Of a DNA stretch of 64,000 bases, positions 1 to 12,515 are shown piece after piece. Origin of the DNA: Stentor roeselii (taxonomy: Eukaryota > Ciliophora > Heterotrichea > Heterotrichida > Stentoridae); assembly GCA_006503475.1 (NCBI GenBank), contig RSEH01000003.1, positions 1 to 64,000 of the forward strand. The letters are read 5' to 3'. How positions within the stretch are numbered: the stretch's first letter is position 1; each line of letters begins with the position of its first letter. The position numbers were made by a program, and so were the translations under genes. The notes beneath the pieces are model-generated. The model was not told where the DNA came from. It saw nothing but the letters and a program-made list of their open reading frames with translations, and made no database searches.

Positions 1-326
1 CAGCAATATACCGAACTTGAATGTCCATTCAGAGTGAACTCTTCTCTTTGCTCTTTTATATTCCAGATTTTAACCGTGTTGTCTTCTGATCCAGTTGCCA
101 GATAATTTCCATCAGGAGAGTAAGAACAGCAACATACCCAACTTGAATGTCCTCCTTTTTCAAAGACAGTCATCGGCCATGAATATGTTTTTTCTTTATA
201 TTCGGAATACCTTTTATAGTACTTATATATCTTCTTTTGAAGCTCAGCACCTTTATTGTCATCATTATCTCTAGAAATTTGGAGTATTTCATCTCTCGCT
301 ACTCTGCGTGAACCAGATTTCGCCAT
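1..326 (-). CDS. WD40-repeat protein, N-terminal part (runs off the window edge)
   Basis: An open frame runs from an ATG at 324-326 down to base 1 with no stop, so only about the first 108 residues are present. After a charged N-terminus (MAKSGSRRVARDEI...) comes one full WD40 unit: GHSSWVCCCSYSPDG, then NYLATGSEDNTVKIWNI, followed by the start of a second unit (NGHSSSVYC). The GH dipeptide, the S-P-D-G turn and the D-x-x-V-K-I-W strand are classic for the family. WD40 propellers are protein-interaction scaffolds; nothing here shows which complex this one serves. The remaining repeats should lie to the left of the window. Confidence 0.85.
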   Translation of the reverse strand, partial: MAKSGSRRVARDEILQISRDNDDNKGAELQKKIYKYYKRYSEYKEKTYSWPMTVFEKGGHSSWVCCCSYSPDGNYLATGSEDNTVKIWNIKEQREEFTLNGHSSSVYC

Positions 327-465
327 TTATAGACTTAAATTTTCAAGCCAAAATATACCTTTAATACTTTATACTAAAATCTAATAAAAGTTATAATTAT
401 CTATCATCTGTTGTAATAGTAGTAATATACTCTGCTACATTCAATAAATAATACTTCAAGATTGT

Positions 466-801
466 TCACTCGTTATCATAATTATAAGTGCAGTTCTCGG
501 TAATGGAGTTGTCGATGAATTCTTTCAGTGAAAATAAATAGTCTAGTGTCAAGTTGCTTCGTATTTGGCATTCCTTATTTTCTTTCTTTGATATGTAGTA
601 TAAAGAATTGTCATCTTCGAGTAAGCAATTAAGTGTATCTGTATCTTGTTCTTCTCTGAAAATGTTTTCTGCATCGGTGCGATTCAGAGATCTGTACATC
701 GCAAATTTAGAACTAGTTTCGTTTCTATTGCTTTGTCTCGCTCGATGTAAGGAGTGCTTTATTTCAATGTAAAACTTGTAGGTAAAGCTCTTCGGCGCTG
801 A
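466..801 (-). pseudogene. small open frame, probable gene fragment
   Basis: An open frame of about 110 codons ends in TAA at 466; its first ATG is at 697-699 (MYRSLNRTDAENIF...). Upstream of that ATG the frame stays open to about 801 and keeps a Ser/Arg-rich, coding-like composition (HSLHRARQSNRN), but no start codon is seen there. I do not recognise a family. It may be the tail of a decayed gene or a small real gene; the former seems more likely because the surrounding DNA is AT-rich desert. Confidence 0.25.
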
Positions 802-2216
802 GGACTAATAAAAAAACATGAAAAACATTTGATTTATTGATAATCGAATACTTTATGAATGATAATGGTTTGATTAGGAAATTTAAATAGAAAAATATTA
901 GATATCAGTTAACTGCTTGAATATAATATATGTTCTGCTTATTAGTTTTGAAGAATTATTCTTAAAGATTTAGTGCATTGAATTTAGTCTATATGAATAT
1001 ATTTTATAAAAAATTGAATGATAGAAAGGTAAACACACCAATCATTTTCACAATTAGCGAAAATTTCAATATTTCATAAGGCCTTGATTGAAGAATTTAT
1101 AATAATCATTCTTTGTTTATTTCTTATATTAGTAAGTGATGTATATTCTTATAATTCAGATGCTTAATATATACTTAGCCCGAATAAGTTGCTATTTTGA
1201 ATAATTGTAATTTGGCTTAATTATCATTATAAGCTGTTCTATAAAATTAATGGTTTTATTTAGTGTGGATTATGAATTGAGTGTGCTATACAAGTTTAAA
1301 ATAGAAAGAAAATTTAAACTCTTAATTAGATGATGCTTTTATATGTTTAAATGCTGCGATATGTTTGAATGAAAACAAGATTACTTATTATAAATTGAGA
1401 TATTATTTAAGTCTTTAATCTGAATGCAACTAAAATAATCCGAATCTTTTATGAATTTTTCTGAGAAGGTTTCATTTTTATGAGTGCCTAAATCTTAGTG
1501 CTTTAACACTTCTGACTGATCTGTTGCATGCGCATATAAACTTTTTTGGGTGAGCATATATTTGAATAAGACAGCTGTCAGGCATGATCCAAGAGAACTA
1601 ATAGGTATCATACTTAGAATTATAATAAAATTTCTTCAATTTTAAGGCTTAGTAAATTATTGCATAGAACTTGGAACTAAATTAATTTTAAGTATTGTGG
1701 GATTATTACATATCATTAGCCTATAAATTATGATAAATTGCAATTTAGATATTTTAAACTAGATAAAAATATAACAATCAGGAGCTCAAATTATTTGAAT
1801 AATCTTAGCATTATGATCACAAAATTTATTAGATATTAGAAAATAATTAAGTGTATTTGGCATTAACATTCTTTAGAATTTCAATTTACTTTTTTTAAAT
1901 AAATATAGATACAATATCAAGAGGTAAATTCAGTCTAATTTCTTTAAATATATTATTCCTAATTTTAAGTGATTTATTGTTCGATTATTCATCAGGTTGA
2001 TAATCCAGTCTTAAGCAACTTGAAAAATCCAAAATTACTAATTTTTTTTCATTCTTTAGTCCAGCCAGCTCTATATGATGAAGATACTAAATAATCATAC
2101 GATCTGATTTATATCCATATTAAAGAGTTTTTAGAAAAATATTCTTTTAGTACCCAAACTACTTTGTTTTAGAAAAATTTAGTATTGATAGTAAAAGTTG
2201 AAAATAAGATAAAAAA
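802..2216. other. AT-rich intergenic stretch
   Basis: About 1.4 kb of AT-rich sequence with short A and T runs. I see no open frame of useful length, RNA gene, tandem repeat or terminal inverted repeat in it. Confidence 0.6.
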
Positions 2217-3902
2217 ATGTTGGAAGGTAAACCTAAATCTCTGGCCCGAGTGTTTTGGAACGGAATTCATATCTCGATTTCCAATTTTATATTCGGATAC
2301 ACGATAGGTATCTTGAATACTTCACAAGAGAATGTTTCATACTCCATGGGCTGGTCGTCCGCCGATAAGAAGTTCTATGTGAATTTGTTCAGCACGTTCA
2401 TTCCAATAGGGGCATTAGTTGGTTCAAGTATCACAGCATACCTGAGCAACAATCTGGGAAGACTCAAAACAGTCCTTATTTTTGATGCTGTAACCTTGGT
2501 AGGGTCAGTAATGTCAGTATTTCCAATAACTGCTGTATTTGGAGTAGGTAGATTTTTATGTGGAGTCTCCTGCGGAATATGCTTGACCATTTCTCCGATT
2601 TATATCTCAGAAATGACTCCAGGTGCACTTATGGGAATGATTGGCCCGCTTATGGCAGTGATGCTCTCAATTGGGATGACCCTTGCATACTCTTTCTCAT
2701 TTGTACTCCCAGATGAAAACTACTCCCTGCCTATTAATGACTTCTGGAGATTCATGTTTACAGTTCCAGCTATAGTTGCTTTTTATCAGGCGGCATTTTT
2801 CATTTTTAGGATAAGGTATGACACTCCTCTTTTTTATCTACGAAGAAAAAATTTCGGGAAGTATAAAGAGATACTTTTGACCATTTTTAAGGAAAAAGAT
2901 ATACCTACAGAAGAGGAGCTCGAAAATAATGATTCTCAATCCAATCAGTTGAAAGATGAATCATCATTTAAAAGTTTATTATGTGATAGATCGAATTCTC
3001 AGGAATTAATGCATTATTGTTTTACTCATTCACAATTTATCAAGAAATTGGACTCAGTGTTCTAGAATCAAAAATATTTACTGTATCTATAGGCCTTACG
3101 TATCTAATTTCTAGTATAATTAAAATTCTAATTCTGAGATATGTCAGTAGAAAAGCCTCCTTGATCTATGGCCACTCACTTGCTTGTGCGATTCTCATAG
3201 TTATGGGGTTAGTTTCACAGTTTGCAAGTAGCTTGTCTTACTTCCAAGCAGTACTCATAATTATTTACATTGCTTTTTTTAATTTCGGTTTGAATGCGAC
3301 GTTATGGAGCTATATAGGAGAAATTCAAACTGAAAGAGCTGTCACTGTTACTGTTTCTTGAAAATTTAAAGCCAACTACAAATAAAATTATATTAAACCA
3401 AATAATTAAATTATCCGCATTAGAAACAATCAATTTTTGTTATATGCCTTTTTTCAAATAAAATTTATAGAGTACCTGAATTATATCAAGTTTTGTTTGC
3501 ACGCACTCAGTTCATATCATTAAAAGTTTTAATTTTATTTGATTTCAAAGATTTGCCAATCAATTATGCTTTCTTCAATTCGATATTATGTATATATTTA
3601 TTAGTTTTATGATTTTTTAATATTATTTTATTATCAAGAATAAATCTTTGATCAGTATTTCTTTCACTTACATCGCAAATATTTTCATCAACTATACCTT
3701 TCCTGTTTCAATCAGTATTTTTGAAATTTATTACATTTTCTATTTTTTTGGATTTTGTATGCTTTTAGCAACTATTTACGTTAAGTTTGACACTGTTGAA
3801 ACTAATGAAAAATCCCAAATTAAGGTGAAGATTGAGTTGAGCGATAAACCTAATCATATTGTGATTGATGAATCTCAAATAAATGAAATCGAAAATAAAT
3901 AA
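2217..3902 (+). pseudogene. MFS sugar-transporter-like gene, broken (SLC2/GLUT type)
   Basis: Three open pieces together cover a sugar-porter protein. Piece 1 (2217-3065) starts at an ATG and carries TM1-TM6 with NLGRLKT and the family signature GRFLCG...ISPIYISEMTPG. Piece 2 (from about 3010 to 3361) is in another frame and carries TM7-TM10, ending YIGEIQTERAVTVTV. Piece 3 (about 3648-3902) resumes with SISFTYIANIFINYTFP, the usual TM11 follow-on, and a polar tail. Two breaks are visible: a frame change near 3010, with no 15/16-nt intron that repairs it, and about 300 nt of AT-rich DNA between pieces 2 and 3. Sugar porters have 12 TM segments and about 450-500 residues, so most of the protein is still readable. 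Either a young pseudogene, or a gene interrupted by DNA that is removed in the expressed nucleus. Confidence 0.75.
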
Positions 3903-4226
3903 ATTAGTGAATTAGTAGATAATTATGCTTATAAGGTTGATTTGCTTAATTATATTGAAAATTAATTTTGATAAATGAAATGCTTTATTAATCCGCAAAC
4001 TTTAATTTGATAAAAATTACCAAAAAGGGTATTTTTATTCAAGTTTATAAATTAAAGAGCTTATGATTAGATTTTTATTAAATTGGTATAATAATATCTT
4101 AAGTTTCAAGGTATAAGATTTCTTCAATTGAAAATCTTATTGGCATAAATCAAATATTAATGAATTTATAAATATATATAAAATAGAATATTTTTATTTA
4201 CTCCTACAACTAATCTAATTAAGTCC
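3903..4226. other. AT-rich intergenic stretch
   Basis: About 320 nt, strongly AT-rich, between the broken transporter and the next gene relic. Nothing recognisable. Confidence 0.55.
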
Positions 4227-5045
4227 CTAAAGAGAATATAAAATACTAAAAATAGGTCCCTTCAAATTTCGATTCTCATCAGCACTATCAGAGAACTCAA
4301 AGGTGATTCCATGAGCAACAACTCTACTCTTGTCATTACTTAAAGTTTTTCCACAATAAAATCTTCCAGTTTGGTAAATCAATATCTCGATTTTATAAAA
4401 ATTGACTTCAAGTGGTGCTTGAAATGAACAGTAGTTCATTTTCCTTTGGTCTCAAAACAAGATTATCTATTATGAATATCAGCATTATCTGCTTATTTCC
4501 ATCAAGACTTCTCGAAACAATCAGTGCACATAATTTGGCAGGCTTGCTAACCAGAAAACTAAAACATACCAATTTTGCTGACTAGCTAAATAGCTCCTTC
4601 TATCTTCTCTGCTTAAAGGGTAAATCTTATCAAATCTTTTGATTTCTTTGATATTTAGAGTAGATTAAACATTATACCCAGGAAGATGATACTGCCGAGA
4701 TGCTAAAACGATTTTATGAATATTTGTAACAATTGGGTCACTGGGTAATTTGCTATCCGTTAGAAAATAAGCGCTGAAGCCATATAAAGCTTTGTCGCAG
4801 TTCATAATATTTTTAAGCTTAAAAACATTTTCACCTCCTTTAACACAACCTGAGCAAATAAGCAAATATTGATCATATGAAAAAACTTTTGAATCATTTC
4901 TTTGACAAAGTGTGCATTTCAGATCAGCTTTAAATTACTTTATCTTATTCAAGACTTGTTATGGACTTTCAGTCGAATCTCACCAGCATTGCAACGCCAT
5001 CCAAGCACTTAGTGCAAAAAGTTGTCGTTTTCCTGCAAAATACTT
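4227..5045 (-). pseudogene. relic of a Cys-rich (zinc-finger-like) protein gene
   Basis: Minus-strand coding texture in several short frames. The middle piece reads CTLCQRNDSKVFSYDQYLLI then CSGCVKGGENVFKLK, a C-x2-C ... C-x2-C pair. Further upstream lies CRKTTTFCTKCLDG, another Cys cluster, followed by stops. The last piece (4227-4439) reads GRFYCGKTLSNDKSR. No 15-nt GT...AG segment joins the frames, so I treat this as a decayed gene rather than a spliced one. The paired-Cys pattern recalls the two intact Cys-rich proteins at 37116-38147 and 41927-43165, but I cannot show direct descent. Confidence 0.5.
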
Positions 5046-5112
5046 ATAAAGAAAAGGTTTATTTAATGAAAAATATATTCATTATTTTATAAAAATAAGC
5101 AAAGTTTTAAAT

Positions 5113-7160
5113 CTAACAGGATAAACTTAAAATATTATTTTTCCAGCTGATGGCTCCACCAATATATACATCACCTTTTTTAGTATCAGGTTTCTTAATA
5201 TTTACTGAAATCCCAGCCTCAGGAAGTTGGGCATTTATACCAATTTTTTTCTTTTGGAACTGCTGGACGATGAACTTGAGGACTTCTTTTTCAGACTTAC
5301 TCCACCTCACACTTTTGATGTGTCCTTTGGGAGTGTCAGGTTTTTTTATTTGCCGAAAATTCTGCCTTTACTTCAAATTTTTCTTTTTAGAACTACTTGA
5401 TGAAGATGATGATTACTTGTTTTTGAGCCCTATTGCGATGTTGATATCTCGCTTAGGAGTGTCAGGGTTTTTAATATTTCCCGAAATTTCTGCCAAAGGA
5501 AGTTGAGCCTTGATATCAATCTTTTTCTTTTTGAACTACTTGATGATGAAGATAATTTCTTTTTAGGCCTATTCCTTACCTGATTTAAAACCTTCATTAG
5601 GAGTATCAGGTTTTATAATATATACCGCAATTTCTGCCTTAGAAAGTTGAGCCTTGACATCAATCTTTTTCTTTTGGAACTACTGCAAGATGAACTAGAT
5701 AACTTTTTCTTCAGACTAACTCTACATCCCACTTTGATCTCTCCTTTGGAAGTGTCAGGCTTTTGATATTTGTCGAAATTTCTGCCTTAGCCTTTAATTT
5801 AACTTTATTTTTTATGACTACTGGATGATGAAGATTATTTCTTTTGAGCCTTATTCCTTCTCCGATTATGATACCTCCCTTAGAAGTATCAAAGTTTTCA
5901 ATATTCGCAGAAATTTCAGCTTTTGGAAGTTGCCTTATCTCCAAATTTCTTATCTTGAATTACTTGAGCTGGAGGACATAATTACTCCAGTGCTTCCATT
6001 TGAATTATAGGTTGTTTTTGGATTTGGCTTTTTCTTTTGGAATGCTGATTGAGTAGTAATCGCAAATTGTTCCTAGAGCACTCACTGAGGCCTGGTCTTC
6101 ATTTGAAGTAGCTTTATCGATTATCATCTGCAGCCAGGCCTTGCATCTTAGGGGAACTGTAGATTTTCTGAAGAACGAAGGGAGAGCTATTACCTTTATT
6201 GTTTGATATTAGTCCTCTTTATTTAGGAATTATGAAAAAAAGTCGTCGGACTCACCCTTCAGGAAAGCTTTTTAGTCTTTTGAAAAGACACTCTTCGAGG
6301 GTTTTCTGCAGAAGTTTCTTCTAATATTTATAGTTTTCTTAAGTTCCAGCAAATGGTTTTTTTTCAGTGCTAATTCATCTTTTTTTAATGAAAGATGCTT
6401 GTTTAAGATATCAATTTGTTTTTTTAACAACTCAATTTCCTCTTATTCAATACAATTCTATAAATTTTCAATTTTTTGGTTTCTTAAAATTTCCAAGACC
6501 CTAAGCAGTAACTTACTTTTCATTTTCGATTTTCAGCTTTTGTCTGAATTCTTGAATGTGTTCGAACTTGTCTTTGACGACTTTCCGCATACTGTCAATG
6601 GCTTCTTCTCTTCCACTTTCAGTTCTAGTCAATGATTTTTGACTAAAATCGAAAAGTTCTTCAAATGATAATTTTTTCCAGACTCGACCATATATATATA
6701 GTTAAGCTAGTCTGACGTATCCAGTTTCTTCTTGTTTCAGACAGGCAAAGATCAAGACGATGCAGAAACAAGAAGTTTTTTCCAGATGTTAGTAGCTTCA
6801 GGCTCAGGACTTAAACAATGCTTGACCCTGCAGACTTCGACGCACTTGCGACCTGTTTTTTTTGCACTAGTTCAAAGATTTGTCTTTGTAAGTGATCGGG
6901 TCACCGTTCACTGGCTGCAACACTTCTGCCGGGTAAGACTTTCACTGGAACAAAAGGAATTTCCATGAAACAGGTTCTACCTTAATTTCAATTTTTTCGC
7001 ATTGGCTCACGTATAAGATTTTGTCGTCTTCCAACAGGATGTTGTCAAATGAGTAGCAAGACTTGCTGCAGGTTGTCAGGTCTGACGTTGATAAACAGGG
7101 AAGGAAGGAGTCCTCTCATTTTGCTTGGACTGAGGAAATTATGAAGAATAAACGGATAAT
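5113..7160 (-). pseudogene. relic of a repeat-containing protein gene
   Basis: Minus-strand open pieces alternate between frames. The 5' side (about 7160-6720) reads KSCYSFDNILLEDDKILYVS and QCEKIEIKVEPVSWKF, then a frame change. The 3' side (5960-5113) is a run of repeats reading roughly QLPKAEISANI..FDTSKG with Ser- and Lys-rich links. Coding character is clear but stops interrupt every frame, and the gaps do not match the 15-nt intron size of this genome. No domain family is recognised. I cannot exclude that the two halves were once separate genes. Confidence 0.5.
5150..5960 (-). repeat. six degenerate tandem repeats of about 125-150 nt
   Basis: A shared core (plus-strand GTRTCAGG) recurs at about 5183, 5333, 5459, 5603, 5752 and 5886 (the last degenerate), spaced 126-150 nt. 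Each copy also has a TTTCTGCC-like block and a Ser-codon run (GATGATGAAGA on plus). Read on the minus strand, the unit encodes about 45 residues with an A-E-I-S-x-N-I-K core. The copies differ by substitutions and length, so this is an old protein repeat inside a decayed gene. Confidence 0.65.
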
Positions 7161-7322
7161 TTTTATTGGAGATTATTGCTTGAATTGCCTTAGAATGACT
7201 GAAGAAAACTTTCTTTTTTTAGGATTTGCTGTTTTCTTAATTGAATACGCATTAAATAGCTTAGGTGCTATTTTTCTTTAGACTTGCTTGAAATTACGTT
7301 AAATTTCAAATATAATTAATAA

Positions 7323-10300
7323 ATGGATGAAGCTTATTTTACTGGAGTCTCATCCTCGACTAAAACCTCGGCAAATGAGGGCAAAAAGTCATCAGTAACG
7401 AAACTGAGTTACTTGAAGCGCAGATTGACCGACTTAACCTCACTTTGATCGGACTTTGAACCCTGATTGCAAGATCGAAAAGATACAGCTTTCAGGTGTC
7501 AAATGAAAACTCAATGGAATCTGAGTGGAAGTCACTTATTCCGTAATACCAGGCGGAATACCCTGAAAACTATGAAAGGTTTCGAATGAATTGCGAGGAC
7601 TTTCGCTCCCATAATCTCATATCTTTTTAAACTTCCATGTGGAAACTCTCGGCTTAATGTTAATTGTCTGATGTTTATCATCCTTAATCAAATCTTGCAG
7701 CTGCTCTTGAATGGGTTGAAAGTGGATATTTCAAATCGATTTCTTTGAACGTTTAGGATTTGAATGTGAAGTTGATGGTTAAAAGTGGGTTTTACTTAGG
7801 AAAAAAGAATTGATTTTGAAATCTTTTTCGAAGCCTGTGCAATTGAAGAATGAAAAGATCATAGAGTCTTTTTGAGTCAACTCGAAAACGAGCTAGAAGA
7901 GCTCAAGTATAAATTGTTTATTGGGATTCAAGTCAACTTGACAAGATAATGTCCGAGTCTTTCAACGACTCTTTTGTCATTTTGACCCCCAAACCTCCCA
8001 CCCTCCTGCCACAAATGCCAGGACCTATCAACGCAAACCTCATTAGAAATAAAAAAAAACTCGCAACATAACTGAACCAAGCCAGAAAGCTCAAACTTTC
8101 AGATCTCGAATGGAAAGTATCCACAATAAAAATACTTAAATCCACCTACGAGCAGAAGCAAAACAACTTATACCAAAAAGAGTTAAAACTCTAAGACAAG
8201 TGCAAGAAATTAACTCAGAAGTCACAAAAAGCTGAAACTATAGAAAAAGACCTACTTCAAAAAAGCCGAAAAATAACAAATGAAAAGTAGTTCTTTTCTT
8301 GCAGAGCTGAAATTAATCAAATCTGTGCTAAGATCGTTAAAAGAAAACCTCAGTCATGAGAATTAAGGTCCCGACACCTTGCGCGACTTCAAACACGAAA
8401 CCCAGATGATGTGCTTCGATTGAATCAGAAATCTCCAGTTTAGAGAATACTTAAAAAAAACTCAACAGATAAAATCAGTTGAGTTTCGAATTGATAAGCT
8501 GAGAACATGACTTTCAAAACTTCACTCTGCAAGGATCTTGAACACCTGCACCAATAAAAAAATGAGCGCTTTTACTAAAGGGAATAATTGCTACTAATAA
8601 TGCAGATATTTTTAGCTTTAATATTCCAGTTGAAAATATTGAAGATAAAACCAGGGAAACTGCCAGATCTAATACTTGTTTTACTGAAAGAAAGAATCCA
8701 AGTCCTTTGATTACTGAAAGAGCTCAGGAAGAAGAAATATAATCAAGCATCAGCTAAAACTGCAAAAAACCTGGATAAAACTTCCAGACACCAACCTAAT
8801 AATTCCAATGGTTCGAGACGAGCTAGAAAGATAGCTAAGAAAAACTTAAGAACTCAAGAAAATCCAGGTAGAACTCAATACTTTAATAAAAAAAAAATCA
8901 TCAAAGCAAGAAAAAAGCAAACTAATAGAAGACAAAAACGTCAGAAACAACGAACACCTCAAAGAAAAATGAAATCCGTAGAAAAATCGAATAAATATTA
9001 ACCCGACTCGAGTTGCTTTTAAACTAATTACTTAATCAACTCTGATGTGAGGAAAGGAAGAAGAAAGAAAAGAACTTGCAACTTGAAAGTGAAAGTCTTC
9101 TGTCAATTCAGGTTTTTGAACCAATAAGAGCTGAAATCATGATACCTGATAAATTTCTCAAATGTGAAAATAACAAAAATTGACTTTAGTAGGTCAATAC
9201 GAATCAGGCAAGTCTTAGAAGTTCAACTAACTTACATCTTCGCGACAGACACTCACTAAACACTAGTTTACGAAGTCTTCGCTAAACCAATCGTGGAGGC
9301 TGTGATGAAAATTTCAATCGCACTGTTTTCGCTTGTCGATAAAATCTCTACAGCGAAATTTTTCACTATGTCTGGACCCGACCTTGAAGACCCAGAAACA
9401 ATGGGAATCATTCCAAGAATGGTTTAAACTGTCTTCGAGTCCATCAGCAACGTCTTAAATTGAATATGAACTAAATTATCTTATTTCGAGATCTACTTGA
9501 AAAGATAAGAGATTTACTTGATATCACGAAAGTCAATTCAAAAATCCATGAAGACAAGTTCAGGGAGTTTACATCGATGAACTCACTGAAAGTATGTGTC
9601 TGAAGAGACTAAGTCTATGATTTGATGAAATTTGAACTGAATACTAGAAATGTTTGATCAAACAACATGAATGCAGTGAATTCCAGGTCACATTCTATTT
9701 TTAATCACTTTTTCACATACAAATAAAAAAAATTCAGTGTAAAAACTGGATAACTCTACCTTGTTGATCTCGACAGGTTGGAAAAACTGAAGCAGCAGGG
9801 AAATGACTTGAGAAAGCAAGAAACTTCGAAAAGTCTCTAATAATGCTAGGCCATCTTTGACTAACGGAAAATAGAAATCATCACTTTCATCGACTTGGTA
9901 TTTTTTTTTATTTTTAGATTGTTTTATCGCTTTTTCATTCCAAACCGTAGTGTGCTGATCGTTTCAGATTCATTGAAAGGTGGATAAGTTATGATCAGAG
10001 CTTTTTCAAAGTTTCTTCCTAATGAGTCCTGAAGGGCCTAGGTTAGTTTCGAGTCTCGGTAAGGAATGTGGAAAAAATCAAGAAGAAATAGCTCGTAATG
10101 ACAAACAGATCATAAGATTTCAAGATTCTGCGAAAAAAAGAATAGAAAATTTATGTCCGAGTCTCCTGATGTTAAACCTGGTCGTGAATCAAAATCTGAG
10201 GACTATGAAGAGCTGATTGAAGAACTTAAAGCAACAAAGAGCATGGTCAATGAGGAAAAAAAATCATGAACTTGACTTGAATTTAGTCCAAGACAGAGAA

Positions 10301-12515
10301 AAAATTATTTCTGTCAAGGCTTACATTAAAAAGCTAGTTTAAGAAAACAGAATTTATCTTCCGCAATGTCTCTCTTTCGAACCTGTTGTCAATGAAAAAG
10401 ACAAGATTATTGAAAGACTTGAAATCACCAAAGAAATCCTGGAAACCGAAAAAAATAACCAGTCGAATCATCGACCTGGAAAGAAAAATGCAAGAAAAGA
10501 GTCACTTTTTCACCCAAATAAACCAGTGTCCAATCGAATTCAGCCAAACATCACTTGTTGAGGACTGAGCGAGAACTCAACCCAGGCTATCAGAAGACAT
10601 TCAAAATCACCGTCAAAACATCGCGGATGAAAAAATTGACTCAAAAGTTCAGGAAATCTTTTGAGATTATCTGGGCAGCAAAGAAAAAGACAAATCGAAT
10701 TAAGAAAGGAAAAAATCGTCAGTGATCTGCAGAAAAGTATGAAAGAATCGCTGACCTTGAAGTTAAATTGACCAGGTCAAAGACACTTGCAAGAACTTTG
10801 AGATTTACATGACTGACAGCGAAAGGCACTAAAAAAAAATAATAATCTTGAAAGAAATCAGAACAACTAACGATTATGTATAAACAACTTTCAATCAAAA
10901 TCAATCTTGGAGTCGATGGGAAACTTGCTGAGAAAAGACTCAATCGAAACTCTAAAACTAATAAAAAACTTGAGGAAGAAAATAAAAAACTCAAGTCGCT
11001 CATTGACCAGGTCGAAAATTGAACTGCTGAAGAAGCTTATAAATGGACTATATACTCAATAACTACAAGTTAAGATAATCATGTTTTTGGTCAAGCTCAG
11101 AAAGTCAGAGAAGAATTAAACTTATTTAGAATCCCATCAAGAATTAAAGAACAAATTATGAAATTTGAAAATGCGTTAAGGACACCATCCCCGGAAAAAT
11201 GCATAAAATTTGAAGGCTGCTCAGTGTTCAACTCAACTAGTCGCGATTCTAGTTCAATCATAAACTCTTCAAAGAATTTCAGCAAATCTCAAACCATATC
11301 TTCGAACACCAGCCAAATTTCCCCTTCAGGATATTCTGATGATATGGATATGGATATCCCCCACCAGCAAATCCTTCAAATCCAGTGAAAAAGTATGAAG
11401 ACCTGGTAAACCTTAGAAAGCCTTCGATTTTTCCTTCATCCAGCTTCAATGAAAAATCAATCAAATGGCTCCAGAATTCAAGCCATCCTCGACTAGTTCA
11501 AACTGCTCAATAGACGTAAAAGAAACGAATTCATCTGGTTTAAAAAGTCCTTACAACGTTTCCTTGAATTTAGCAGAGTCTTAAGTGACCAGTCCAATAA
11601 ATTTCAAAAAAAAAATGAAAATTACTATAGGTACTTGTCTTCTTCGAAAATCTCTGAACAGCATTTGATGAGCTTTTTAACATTACTGTCAAAAGAAAAA
11701 CACTGACCCTGAAAAGCTCCAGAAATTCATCAGTCTTTAAAAAAATCGCATCGAAAGAGAACAGTCAAAATGACGAGAGTTTTAAGATCTGCTGGTCTGG
11801 ACTTGATTCTAACGAAAATTCAGGAACTAGGATAAACTCTGTTTTGAACACAACAGCTGGAAGTAGGATTAAATCTGTTTTTAACACAACAGCTTGAACT
11901 AAGGTTAACTCTAGCATAACAACATAGAAAAGGGGCAAGATTATCTGAGTTTTTCTAGTTTTCAAAGCAAGCACTATGCCAGCTTTTTGAGAAAAAACAA
12001 CTCGCAATTTATCTCAATTTCAAGTCAATCAAAATATCCTTCCGACTCGATTGAGTCTTCAAGAAATTCTCTTTTTTCATATGAAAATTGCTTTAAAAAC
12101 AAAACAATACAACCATCGAAAACTTTTTCTTTTCCTATCTCGTCCAAAGCTGATGAAAATCGCGAGAAAAAAAGTGAAAATTTTGTCTAAATGCAAAAAA
12201 TTCAAGTAATCCACAATCAAATTCTTCTAATTTTAACAGAGTTGGTGTTTACAGATCTATCAAGTCTAACCAATGAGAATTTCTCCTAAGGCCTAAAATA
12301 ACAAGATAGGAACTTTGAAGACAGAGCCAGGTCATTTTCAAGGAGAGCAAAGGCCAATCGTTACCGTTGGTGGCAAAAAAGATCCGAACGAATGGCATTC
12401 TCCAGAGTCTAACCTCAAGTATGAGCATTCCGAATGCTTTAGCATGTTTATTCCAGAGATGTCTAAAAATATCAAAAGCGTTTTTAAAGTTAACAGACTC
12501 TCAGAGTACAGATAA
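7323..12515 (+). pseudogene. long decayed coiled-coil protein gene
   Basis: From an ATG at 7323 (MDEAYFTGVSSSTKTS...) the plus strand shows more than 5 kb of coding-like sequence rich in Lys, Glu, Gln and Leu, broken by many stops in all frames. Readable pieces include KVSTIKILKSTYEQKQNNLY (about 8120), DYEELIEELKATKSMVNEEK (about 10200), a Ser-rich segment (SSIINSSKNFSKSQTISS, about 11250) and a final piece at 12315-12515 (GHFQGEQRPIVTVGGKKDP). Composition suggests a long coiled coil with a Ser-rich tail. TAA, TAG and TGA all occur inside, so reassigning one codon does not restore it. Possibly more than one gene. I see no close resemblance to the intact giant coiled-coil gene at 48214. Confidence 0.5.
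11823..11925 (+). repeat. 36-nt tandem repeat, three copies
   Basis: Units starting at about 11823, 11859 and 11895 share GAACTAGGATAAACTCTGTT and ACACAACAGCT with few changes; the third is shortened. The 36-nt period is 12 codons, fitting an old protein repeat within the decayed coiled-coil gene. Confidence 0.6.

Noticed and set aside
7323-12515. Alternative genetic code or many introns as the explanation for stops in the coiled-coil relic
   Set aside because: All three stop codons occur, frames shift between pieces, and the gaps do not match 15-nt GT...AG introns; intact neighbours use the standard code.
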